Of a stretch of DNA of 17,226 nucleotides, positions 6,352-13,594 are shown one piece after another (positions within the stretch are counted from its first letter, which is position 1; each line of letters opens with the position of its first letter). The position numbers and the translations under genes were made by a program. The notes below the pieces were generated by a model. It did no database searches. It was given only the letters and a program-made list of their open reading frames with translations, and was not told the DNA's origin. Origin of the DNA: Avoscillospira sp945864925 (GTDB taxonomy: Bacteria > Bacillota > Clostridia > Oscillospirales > Oscillospiraceae); the NCBI GenBank assembly GCA_945830595.1, contig CALZZH010000031.1, positions 1 to 17,226 on the forward strand. The letters run 5' to 3'.

Positions 6352-7269
6352 ATGGGACTCTTTGACGCATTTAAAAAGAAGGAGTGCTCCATCTGCGGCG
6401 GCGAGATCGGCCTGCTCGGCAACCGCAAGCTGGAGGACGGCAATATGTGCAAGACCTGCGCAGCGCAGCTCTCGCCCTGGTTCTCCGACCGGCGCAACAG
6501 CACCGTGGCGGAGATCAACGAGCAGCTGGCCTACCGGGAGGAAAACCGGAGCCGGGTGGCGGCGTTTCACACCACCCGGACCCTGGGCGAGAATCCCAAG
6601 GTCCTGCTGGACGAGGACGCGGGCAAGTTCATGGTCACGTCTGCCCGCAATCTGGCGGAGGCCAACCCCGATGTGCTGGACTTTGCCGACGTGACGGGCT
6701 GCGACCTGGACATTGACGAGGATAAAACGGAGATCGAGTACAAGGACAAGGACGGCAACCGCCAGAGCTTCAACCCCAAGCGCTATGCCTATTCCTACGA
6801 CTTCTACATCGTCATCCACGTCAACAACCCCTATTTCAATGAAATTCGCTTCAAGCTGAACCACTCCCGGGTGGACAACGACCAGGAGACCCTGCTGGAC
6901 GGCCCCAACGCCATGCCGAGAAGCAAGACAGTGGGACGTCCCACCGCCGGTGGTGCCCGTCCCACCCCCGGCGGCGTCCGGCCCGTCCCCGGCGGCCCCC
7001 GGCCCATGCCCGGCGGCGCCCGTCCCGGCATGGCGGGCGGCCTGACGTCCAACGCTGCCGAGGTCCGCGCCAGCGTGGAATACCGGCAGTATGAGCAGAT
7101 GGGCAAGGAGATTCGCGAGGCCTTGCTGCAGGTGCGCAAGGATGCGCGCGCGAGCGCAGCCGCAGCAGCCGCTCCCAAGCAGGCCGTCACCTGCCCCTGG
7201 TGCGGCGCCACCACCACCCCCAATGCTTCCGGCTGCTGCGAATACTGCGGCGGCTCGGTCAACGGATAA
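6352..7269 (+). CDS. DUF4428-type protein with C-terminal zinc ribbon
   Basis: The product has 305 residues. The N-terminus has a zinc-binding Cys12-x2-Cys15 and Cys33-x2-Cys36 knuckle in the context ECSICGGEIGLLGNRKLEDG, the signature of the DUF4428 family. It is followed by a beta-rich region to about residue 175 that ends YSYDFYIVIHVNNPYFNEIRFKLN. Residues 196-230 form a seven-residue repeat of the form RPxPGGx. A short helical stretch (240-275) leads to a last ribbon, CPWCG (Cys281/284) with CEYCG (Cys296/299). There is no signal peptide or membrane segment, so it is a cytoplasmic protein. GGGAGGAG precedes the ATG. DUF4428 proteins are commonly found beside SPFH/AIM24-type genes, as here. 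Molecular role unknown. Confidence 0.85.
   Translation: MGLFDAFKKKECSICGGEIGLLGNRKLEDGNMCKTCAAQLSPWFSDRRNSTVAEINEQLAYREENRSRVAAFHTTRTLGENPKVLLDEDAGKFMVTSARNLAEANPDVLDFADVTGCDLDIDEDKTEIEYKDKDGNRQSFNPKRYAYSYDFYIVIHVNNPYFNEIRFKLNHSRVDNDQETLLDGPNAMPRSKTVGRPTAGGARPTPGGVRPVPGGPRPMPGGARPGMAGGLTSNAAEVRASVEYRQYEQMGKEIREALLQVRKDARASAAAAAAPKQAVTCPWCGATTTPNASGCCEYCGGSVNG
6937..7041 (+). repeat. In-frame 21-bp tandem repeat (RPxPGGx heptads)
   Basis: Four consecutive 21-base units encode RPTAGGA, RPTPGGV, RPVPGGP and RPMPGGA (6937-7020), with a degenerate fifth, RPGMAGG. They form a flexible Pro/Gly linker between the N-terminal domain and the C-terminal ribbon of the DUF4428 protein. Confidence 0.8.
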
Positions 7270-7293
7270 GCTGCCTGGAAAGGAGAACAGACC

Positions 7294-8796
7294 ATGAAAC
7301 GGACCATCGCATTGCTTTTGGCCCTGGCACTGCTTTTGTGCCTGTCCGCCTGCGGCAAGCAGGAGACAGGAACGAGCATCGCGGACACAGTCAAAAACCA
7401 GACCGCGACCACAACCACGCCGGAACCCCAGCCGGAACCCCAGCCCCAGCCGGAGCCGGAACCGGAGCCGGAGGTGGAAATGACCACCATCGAGGCCAAG
7501 TTCTTCACCGTATCCTTCCCCACCGCTGACGGCTGGACCTATGAAGAAGAGGACGACTTCTACGACCGCGACTCCTACAGCAGTCTGGACATGTATGTCT
7601 ACGATGATGCGGACAACTTCGTCGCCTCCGTCCGGGTCTACGCCAGCCAGGAGGATCCTGGCAGCTACCGGGAGCTGCTCTACGACTGGGGAATCGATGA
7701 GTATGCCCTGGTGGAGGAGAACGCCTATGCCGGGGACACCTATGACATCGGCGGCCAGCAGCTGCTCCGCATCGCCGGCAGCGACACACTGTTCTATCTG
7801 GGCCGTAACGAGTCCGCCGGTATGACCCTGTCGGTCCGGTTCACGAATGAACCGGAGAACGAGCGGGTCGGCAATCTGCTCGAGCATCTGGAGTTCCATG
7901 TGGAGGAGACCGGGAATGAAGACTGGCCCTGGTACTGGGAGGGCGAGCCTTTCACCCGCGACAGCATGAGCACCATGGTGGGCACCTTCACCCTGAACAG
8001 CGAATTTATCCCCATGGCGGAGCCTGTGATTACCCACGAGACCTTTGACCATGACATCGAGATCGTGGGCGACAGGGCGTACATCCTCAGCGACGGCGTT
8101 CTGAAAGAATACGCGTTCGACGGCGCTTCCCTGACCTATGTCCAGGATGTGGCTCTGGACGCAGAATATGACTGTTTGGACGTGGCCAACGACGGGACAC
8201 TGCTGCTGTCCGGCTTCACCAAGCCCTGCATCGGCTGGAAGGACGGAGCCAAGACCTTCAGCTATTCCGGTCCCGACTACTTCGCTGCCGCCCCCGACGG
8301 CACCTGGGGCATCAGCTATTTCACCAGCATTGATGCTGTGGAGAAGTACACCTTCTCCGGTGGCGCCATGCAGTCTGAGCCCTTCCCGGTCACCGGACTC
8401 TCCATGGCCACCGAGGTCTGGATCGACGATGCTTACGTCTACATCACCGGCCCGGATACGGAGAACAACGCCCAGGTGATCCAGGTCTATGACCACGCCG
8501 GGACGCTGCAGAAGACGCTCCTGGGGGAGGACGGACGGCTTGGCAGCATCACCTTTGTCTGCAGGACGGCCAACGGCTTCCTGGCCCTGGACGGCAACAT
8601 GCGCTCCGTGGTTCTGTGGAATACCGACGGCGCGTTCATCGGGGAGATTGACGACGGAGATCTCTTCGGAACTGACTACCCCTGGCTCTGCGCCGCTGAC
8701 CTGCAGCCGGACGGCAGCATCGTGCTGCTTCTGACCGAGGACCGCGACGACAACTCCGCCATGGAGCTGGTCGCGTTCCGCCTGACCGGCTTCTGA
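7294..8796 (+). CDS. Lipoprotein with Pro/Glu linker and propeller-like domain
   Basis: This 500-residue protein begins with a signal peptide and lipobox LSAC (lipidated Cys20). A Pro-Glu-Gln rich spacer (residues 43-62, PEPQPEPQ type) lifts the rest from the membrane. Residues 66-195 are an alpha/beta domain (KFFTVSFPTADGWTYEE onward) similar in style to small lipoprotein domains of clostridia. Residues about 240-500 show a series of blade-like strands (IVGDRAYILSDGVLKEYAFDG, then DVANDGTLLLSG, ADLQPDGSIVLLLTE), consistent with a beta-propeller that could bind protein or sugar. GGAAAGGAG lies upstream, and the gene follows the DUF4428 gene by 24 bases, so they are co-transcribed. Ligand unknown. 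The start of the mature protein (CGKQETGTSIAD) resembles the other two lipoproteins in the window. Confidence 0.87.
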   Translation: MKRTIALLLALALLLCLSACGKQETGTSIADTVKNQTATTTTPEPQPEPQPQPEPEPEPEVEMTTIEAKFFTVSFPTADGWTYEEEDDFYDRDSYSSLDMYVYDDADNFVASVRVYASQEDPGSYRELLYDWGIDEYALVEENAYAGDTYDIGGQQLLRIAGSDTLFYLGRNESAGMTLSVRFTNEPENERVGNLLEHLEFHVEETGNEDWPWYWEGEPFTRDSMSTMVGTFTLNSEFIPMAEPVITHETFDHDIEIVGDRAYILSDGVLKEYAFDGASLTYVQDVALDAEYDCLDVANDGTLLLSGFTKPCIGWKDGAKTFSYSGPDYFAAAPDGTWGISYFTSIDAVEKYTFSGGAMQSEPFPVTGLSMATEVWIDDAYVYITGPDTENNAQVIQVYDHAGTLQKTLLGEDGRLGSITFVCRTANGFLALDGNMRSVVLWNTDGAFIGEIDDGDLFGTDYPWLCAADLQPDGSIVLLLTEDRDDNSAMELVAFRLTGF

Positions 8797-8808
8797 GCCG
8801 CTATTCCT

Positions 8809-9942
8809 ATGGCAGATCAAATCACCAATTATCAATGCCCGGCCTGTACCGGCCCGCTCCACTTTGCCAGCGGGACCGGCAAGCTGGAATGCGACTACTG
8901 CGGCAGCACCTTTGAGATCGCGGAGATTGAAGCGCTGTATGCGGAGAAAGAGGCCGCTGCCGCAGAGGCCTCCGCCAGGGCAGAGGAGGAAGCCGCCCGG
9001 GAGACGGAATGGGAAACGGTATCCGGTTCGGACTGGGGCGCGGACGCCGAGAACATGCGCGCTTATGTCTGCCCCTCCTGCGGTGCGGAGCTGATCTGCG
9101 AGGCTACCACCGCCGCCACCAGCTGCCCCTACTGCGGCAATCCCACGGTGGTGCCCGGCCAATTTGCCGGCGCTTTGAAGCCGGACTTTGTGATCCCCTT
9201 CAAGCTGGATAAAAAGGCTGCGGTCGCGGCGCTGAAAAACCACTACCGCAAAAATCCCTTCCTGCCCCGGGCGTTCTCCGCAGCCAACCACATCGAGGAG
9301 ATCAAGGGCGTCTACGTGCCCTTCTGGCTCTTTGACGCTACGGTGGACGCCACGGCGACGTACCATGCCACGAACTTTACCACCCACCGCGAGGGGGACT
9401 ACCGCGTGACCACCACCATGCACTACAACGTGCAGCGCGGCGGCACGGCGCAGTTTCAGAAGGTCCCGGCGGACGCGTCCTCCAAGATGCCGGACGAATA
9501 CATGGACTCCATCGAGCCTTACGACTTCAGCGAGCTGAAGCCCTTCTCCACGGCCTACCTGCCGGGCTATCTGGCGGACAAATACGACGTCAGCGCCAAG
9601 GAGAGCGGCCAGCGCATCGACAGCCGCTGCAAAAAAACCGCAGGAGATCTGCTGCGGGAGGATGTGCACGGCTACGCCACGGTGAACCAAAGCCGCCTGC
9701 AGGCCCAGGTCCGCCACGGCAAGGTCCATTATGCGCTGCTGCCCGTCTGGCTGCTGACCACCCGCTGGAACGGGAAGACGTACCTGTTTGCCATGAACGG
9801 CCAGACCAGGAAATTCGCCGGAGCGCTGCCCAGCTCCAAGGGCCGTTTCTGGGCCCTGACCGGAATTCTGACAGCGGTGTGCAGCGCGCTGATCGGCTTC
9901 AGCGGTCTGGCCATGGCGCTGGCCAAGTTCATTTTCGCATGA
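8809..9942 (+). CDS. YdjG-like membrane protein with two TFIIB-type zinc ribbons
   Basis: The product has 377 residues. Ribbon one has Cys10/13 and Cys28/31 (CPAC, CDYCG). A short charged coiled stretch at 40-68 follows. Ribbon two has Cys88/91 and Cys106/109 (CPSCG, CPYCG). A conserved central region includes FVIPFKLDKKAA, GVYVPFWLFDA and HYALLPVWLLTTRWNGKTYLFAMNGQT, and residues about 347-375 form a hydrophobic C-terminal anchor. This order is that of B. subtilis YdjG and relatives, sometimes misannotated as primosomal or phage replication protein. YdjG works with the TPM protein YdjH, whose homologue follows here by 15 bases. No Shine-Dalgarno sequence is visible before the ATG; translation is probably coupled to the lipoprotein stop 12 bases upstream. 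I am confident of the family and moderately so of the role. Confidence 0.85.
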   Translation: MADQITNYQCPACTGPLHFASGTGKLECDYCGSTFEIAEIEALYAEKEAAAAEASARAEEEAARETEWETVSGSDWGADAENMRAYVCPSCGAELICEATTAATSCPYCGNPTVVPGQFAGALKPDFVIPFKLDKKAAVAALKNHYRKNPFLPRAFSAANHIEEIKGVYVPFWLFDATVDATATYHATNFTTHREGDYRVTTTMHYNVQRGGTAQFQKVPADASSKMPDEYMDSIEPYDFSELKPFSTAYLPGYLADKYDVSAKESGQRIDSRCKKTAGDLLREDVHGYATVNQSRLQAQVRHGKVHYALLPVWLLTTRWNGKTYLFAMNGQTRKFAGALPSSKGRFWALTGILTAVCSALIGFSGLAMALAKFIFA

Positions 9943-9956
9943 GAGGGGGACACACT

Positions 9957-10754
9957 GTGAAACGATGGACCGTTTTCCTCTCCGTCCTGGTCCTGCTGAT
10001 ATGCTGCTGCCTGCCGGTTTGTGCCGCAGAGACCGAGGATGCCTTCCCCTATATCTGCGACACGGAGCTGCTGCTGACCGATTCGGAATGGATCTCCCTG
10101 GAGGAGCTTGCGGAGCAGATCTCCCGCCAATACCAGTGCGCCGTGTACTTCGTGACTGTGGACGACTATACATACTACGGCGATGGCAGCATTTACGAGG
10201 TGGCCAAGGAGATCTACCTGACGTATGACCTTGGCTGGGGAACAGAAAAGAGCGGCGTGCTGCTGCTGTTGTCCATGGCGGAGCGGGATTATACCCTCAT
10301 TGCCTACGGCTACGGCAACACGGCCTTCACCGACTACGGCAAGGACTATCTGAGCGAGCAGTTCCTCGATGACTTTGCCGACGACGACTGGGCCGGCGGC
10401 TGCCGGGATTATCTGACCACCTGCGGCAGCCTGTTGAAGCAGGCCCGCGCCGGGAACCCGCTGGATATCACCTCGCGCATCCGCACCTGGCATCTGGTGC
10501 TGATCAGCCTGATCCTCGGCTTTGCCGTGGCTCTGGTTATCTGCCTTTTCTGGCAGGCCAGCGCCAAGAAAGCGGTCAAACGCAGTGCGGAGGCCGGACA
10601 CTACCTCACGCAGGGCGGCGTCCAAATCACCCAGCGGGATGACTGCTACAGCCATACCACTCAGACCCGTACCAAAATAGAGAAATCCTCGGGCAGCTCC
10701 GGCGGCACCACCGTAGACCGTCAGGGCTTCTCGGGGAAGAGCGGAAAATTTTAG
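9957..10754 (+). CDS. YdjH-like TPM-domain membrane protein
   Basis: I choose the GTG at 9957 because GAGAGGGGG lies at the right distance and the first residues then form a clean signal peptide (VKRWTVFLSVLVLLICCC, cleavage near VCAA-ET). The ATG at 9939 has no binding site. The product has 265 residues. The TPM fold spans about 33-160, with the typical DLGWGTEKSGVLLLLSMAERDYTLIAYGYG stretch seen here in two halves (90-109 and 110-120). A transmembrane helix lies at 178-199. The tail ends in the SSGSSGG...GFSGKSGKF pattern typical of YdjH/YgcG proteins. The TPM domain should be extracytoplasmic. TPM domains have been linked to phosphatase activity in plants and to membrane-complex assembly; which applies here is unknown. 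Confidence 0.87.
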   Translation: MKRWTVFLSVLVLLICCCLPVCAAETEDAFPYICDTELLLTDSEWISLEELAEQISRQYQCAVYFVTVDDYTYYGDGSIYEVAKEIYLTYDLGWGTEKSGVLLLLSMAERDYTLIAYGYGNTAFTDYGKDYLSEQFLDDFADDDWAGGCRDYLTTCGSLLKQARAGNPLDITSRIRTWHLVLISLILGFAVALVICLFWQASAKKAVKRSAEAGHYLTQGGVQITQRDDCYSHTTQTRTKIEKSSGSSGGTTVDRQGFSGKSGKF

Positions 10755-10775
10755 AGATAAAAAGGAGGAGGTCCA

Positions 10776-12512
10776 ATGAAATTTTGCTCCAATTGCGGCG
10801 CACAGCTCCCGGAAGGAACGAAATTCTGCCAGGAGTGCGGCCAACGGATCGTGAATCCGGAACCGGTACAGCCGGTTTATGAAGCGCCGGTGCAGCAGAC
10901 CTATGAAGCGCCCCAGCAGTCCTACGAGCCCCCGGTGCAGCAGAGCTACGAAGTGCCCCAGCAGTCCTATACACCGCCTGTCCCGTCTGACAACAGCGGC
11001 TCTTATACACCGCCAGTTCCGTCCGGCAACAGCGGCTCTTATACACCGCCAGTTCCGTCCGGCAACAGCGGCTCTTATACACCGCCAGTTCCGTCCGGCA
11101 ACAGCGGTTCCTATACACCGCCGACGCAATCCGGCGGCGGCTCCTATGTACCGCCCACAGCGCCGGGAAAGGCGCCAAAGGCTCCCAAGGCTCCCAAGGA
11201 AAAGAAGCCCCTCAACAAGAAGATCTTCCTGTTCGCGGGCATCGCCGTGATCGCCATTGTGTTGGTCGTGGTCCTGGTCTCCTGCCTGGGCGGCAAGGGC
11301 AAGGACGATGCCAATTTGGGCCGCTATGAAGGCGTGTCCTGCGACCTGGGCGGCCTGGTTGTGCCGCTGGAAAACGATTGGATCGAGCTGAAGGCCAAGG
11401 GCAAGGCCACCCTCAGCCTGAGCGGCGACGAATTCAACGCCACCTGGTCTGTGGATGGTGACAAGTTCACCCTCAAGCAGAGCGGCGACACATACACCGG
11501 TACTCTGAAGGACGGCGTTCTGGCCATCGATCTGGGCGGGATAATCTACACCTTTGAAAAGGAAGGCGCGCAGTCCGGCAAAACCGGCAACGCCGGCAAC
11601 GCCGGGAATACCACCGTTGAACCCAAGCCCGGCAAGACCGAAGCTGCGGCGGAAGTGGGATATTGGACGCTCCTGCGCGCCGACAGCTCCGCGGGCAACG
11701 CCATGTCGGAGGAAGACGTGGCCATGTTCAAGGATCTCGGCATCGAGATGTTTGTGGATCTCAAGGAGGACGGCACTGGCGTGCTGGTGTTTGACGATCC
11801 TGCCAATATCACCTGGGCCGGCGGCATCATCACGGCGGAAGATGGCACCAAGCTCTCCTACAAGCTGGAAAACGATCTGCTGAAGATCGAGATGGACACG
11901 GAGGTCTATGTCATGACCCGCGGGGAGGGCAGCGCGCCCGAGGTCAAGCAGAACGCCACTTTGGGCGGTGACACGGACCCGGATGACGGCCGGGGCGACC
12001 TGTTCAGCGACTATGAATGGTGGAACGGCACCTGGTACGGCTGGTATGTCATCAGCAACGCCAACAGCGCCTACGAGAGCAACATCGACAATGCCTATGA
12101 CGTGACGGCCACCATCGAGGTCTATGCGGACGACACCGGCTATGTGGACATCGTGGACATCGACGGCGAAGACGTGTGCTGGTGCACGGTTTCTTTCGGC
12201 CCCGGCATCACGGAAAACGGCTGCATGATGTCCGAAGAAGGCAGCATTTTCGGCTTTGACATCGGTCATGCCGACTGGATCGTGGATCCCGGCGCGTCCA
12301 TGGTCAGCGATTTTGACTGCATGATCCAGATCGACGGCACCGTCGTGGACGAGGACGGCGACTGGTTCGACTACAAGCTCTTCCTGCGGCCCTGGGGTAT
12401 GGATTGGGAGGATATTCGCTACGCGGACACCTCCAATATGCTCTATGACGACATGCTGCCCCTGTTCTATGACGACTGGTATCTGCCGCAGCTCGACGGC
12501 AGCGCAGACTGA
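10776..12512 (+). CDS. Zinc-ribbon, Pro-rich, single-TM protein with repeated beta ectodomains
   Basis: The product has 578 residues. The N-terminus is a zinc-ribbon (Cys4/7 and Cys18/21, FCSNCG and FCQECG). Residues 29-145 are a Pro/Gln/Ser/Tyr-rich linker that includes the perfect 12-residue repeat SYTPPVPSGNSG. Residues 149-170 are one transmembrane helix with a positive inside flank (KEKKPLNKK), so the C-terminal 400 residues face outside. That part holds at least two, probably three, lipocalin-like beta units: 180-263 (LKAKGKATLSLSGDEFNATW), 295-382 (FVDLKEDGTGVLVFDDPANITW) and 415-575 (beginning WWNGTWYGWY). They share the dGt...W...dgd.l.y.l..d.L.i pattern. The start is marked by AAGGAGGAG. 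This layout, a cytosolic ribbon joined to an outside sensor, suits signal transfer across the membrane. Specific ligand unknown. Confidence 0.83.
   Translation: MKFCSNCGAQLPEGTKFCQECGQRIVNPEPVQPVYEAPVQQTYEAPQQSYEPPVQQSYEVPQQSYTPPVPSDNSGSYTPPVPSGNSGSYTPPVPSGNSGSYTPPVPSGNSGSYTPPTQSGGGSYVPPTAPGKAPKAPKAPKEKKPLNKKIFLFAGIAVIAIVLVVVLVSCLGGKGKDDANLGRYEGVSCDLGGLVVPLENDWIELKAKGKATLSLSGDEFNATWSVDGDKFTLKQSGDTYTGTLKDGVLAIDLGGIIYTFEKEGAQSGKTGNAGNAGNTTVEPKPGKTEAAAEVGYWTLLRADSSAGNAMSEEDVAMFKDLGIEMFVDLKEDGTGVLVFDDPANITWAGGIITAEDGTKLSYKLENDLLKIEMDTEVYVMTRGEGSAPEVKQNATLGGDTDPDDGRGDLFSDYEWWNGTWYGWYVISNANSAYESNIDNAYDVTATIEVYADDTGYVDIVDIDGEDVCWCTVSFGPGITENGCMMSEEGSIFGFDIGHADWIVDPGASMVSDFDCMIQIDGTVVDEDGDWFDYKLFLRPWGMDWEDIRYADTSNMLYDDMLPLFYDDWYLPQLDGSAD
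10965..11141 (+). repeat. In-frame 36-bp tandem repeat
   Basis: Five consecutive units start at 10965, 11001, 11037, 11073 and 11109. The second and third are identical over 36 bases, and the fourth differs by one base. They encode SYTPPVPSGNSG. The last unit is 33 bases and diverged. The identical copies suggest recent slippage, so the copy number probably varies between strains. Confidence 0.9.
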
Positions 12513-12570
12513 TACGCGGGACAGGTACGATCCCATCCCAATCAACGATTTGCTAGAAAGGAGCGCACCT

Positions 12571-13245
12571 ATGCAGTATTCCATCGTAGGCGGCAGCCTG
12601 CCTGCCGTTGTGATCCAAATGAGCCCCGGCGAGACCATCATCAGCGAGGTCGGCGGACGGACCTGGTCCCGCGGCCCCGTTTTGACCGAGACCAAGGGCG
12701 GCGGCATGGGCAAGGCATTGGGCCGGATGATCTCCGGTGAGAGCCTGTTCCTGAGCCACTATACTGCCCAAGGTCCGGCGGAAATCGCCTTTTCCTCTTC
12801 TTTCCCCGGCCGGATTGTGGCCCGGGAACTGCGGCCCGGCGAGAGCGTCATCTGCCAGAAGTCCGCGTTCCTCTGCGCCACCTACGGCGTGGAGCTGTCG
12901 GTGCATCTGCAGAAGAAGCTGGGCGCGGGTCTGGCCGGCGGCGAGGGCTTCATCATGCAGAAGGTCACGGGGCCTGGCCTGGCGTTCTTTGAATTCGACG
13001 GCTATTGCCCCGAATACGACCTGGCCCCCGGCGAGCAGCTGATCTGCGACACCGGCGTGGTGGCCATGATGGACGCCACCTGCACCATGGACGTGCAGAT
13101 GGTCAAAGGCGTGAAGAACATGCTGCTGGGCGGCGAGGGCCTCGTTGACACCGTCGTCACCGGTCCCGGCCGGGTCTATCTGCAGACCATGACCGTAGCC
13201 CACCTGGCACAGCTGATGATTCCCTTCCTGCCGTTTAAAAAGTAA
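12571..13245 (+). CDS. AIM24-family (TIGR00266-type) protein
   Basis: The ATG at 12571 is preceded by GAAAGGAG; an earlier in-frame ATG overlaps the previous gene and has no site. The 224-residue product is the usual length for the bacterial AIM24 family. It shows the expected landmarks: LPAVVIQMSPGETIISEVGG near the start, GKALGRMISGESLF, then AFSSSFPGRIVARELRPGES, an AFLCATYGVEL strand, GGEGFIMQKVTGPGLAFFE, LAPGEQLICDTGVVAMMDA and GGEGLVDTVVTGPGRVYLQT. The fold is a double-stranded beta-helix repeat seen in yeast mitochondrial Aim24. No signal peptide or TM segment. Bacterial members recur beside zinc-ribbon, SPFH and TPM genes, and so AIM24 fits this locus. Biochemical role unknown. Confidence 0.92.
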   Translation: MQYSIVGGSLPAVVIQMSPGETIISEVGGRTWSRGPVLTETKGGGMGKALGRMISGESLFLSHYTAQGPAEIAFSSSFPGRIVARELRPGESVICQKSAFLCATYGVELSVHLQKKLGAGLAGGEGFIMQKVTGPGLAFFEFDGYCPEYDLAPGEQLICDTGVVAMMDATCTMDVQMVKGVKNMLLGGEGLVDTVVTGPGRVYLQTMTVAHLAQLMIPFLPFKK

Positions 13246-13284
13246 CGTGCGCATCGACTTTGCCCAGCCAATCTGCAGCAGCAT

Positions 13285-13452
13285 AAATTGGGATTATGAC
13301 GATGTGATACACTGGCGCGGGAGCGCCCAAGGCTCCCCTGCGTAAGGGGAGCTGTCACGGCGCAAGCCGTGACTGAGGGGTCGTTGCTGGAACCGATTGC
13401 CTGCACACAACCCCTCCGGCCCTGCGGGCCACCTCCCCTTGCACAGGGGAGG
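13285..13452. repeat. Bipartite palindromic intergenic element (right copy of the 66-bp inverted repeat)
   Basis: 13285-13351 is the inverted copy of window bases 1-66. It continues with GTCACGGC-GCAA-GCCGTGAC (13354-13373), an 8-bp stem with a GNRA-type loop, then GGCCC-TGC-GGGCC (13418-13430) and CCTCCCCT-TGCAC-AGGGGAGG (13432-13452). The outer hairpins (13332-13352 and 13432-13452) mirror each other, and GAGGGGTCGTTG mirrors CAACCCCTC, so the whole is roughly palindromic. It fills the gap between the AIM24 gene and the next lipoprotein. No coding potential. Confidence 0.8.
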
Positions 13453-13547
13453 CATTGGCTTTCTGCAAACCGCAGCTGCTCTGCAACTCCCAATTTCCCG
13501 GTCTGCCGAGGGAAGCCCATAAGCATCAAAAGCAATCATCACCACCC

Positions 13548-13577
13548 CCATGGCGGCGCAATCCTGCGCCGCCATGG
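13548..13577 (+). promoter_or_regulatory. Perfect 13-bp stem-loop just upstream of a ribosome binding site
   Basis: CCATGGCGGCGCA and TGCGCCGCCATGG pair perfectly around the four-base loop ATCC. The stem ends four bases before the AGGAGGAG of the downstream lipoprotein gene, and no T-run follows. It is thus not a typical terminator. It could protect the 5' end after processing or influence initiation. It also contains ATG codons that create a spurious upstream start in frame with the gene. Confidence 0.6.
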
Positions 13578-13594
13578 CGTCAGGAGGAGCACAC

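Noticed and set aside
6322..10173. A 1283-codon open frame on the minus strand
   Set aside because: It runs antisense to four well-supported plus-strand genes, is rich in Gly/Ala/Val/His low-complexity, has no start site and matches no family pattern. It is a product of GC-rich codon usage.
10965..11141. Possible CRISPR array
   Set aside because: The 36-base units are directly tandem with no spacers and keep an open frame inside a gene.
9729..12713. A 994-codon open frame on the minus strand
   Set aside because: Antisense shadow of the TPM and zinc-ribbon genes, with repeats that mirror the 36-bp coding repeat.
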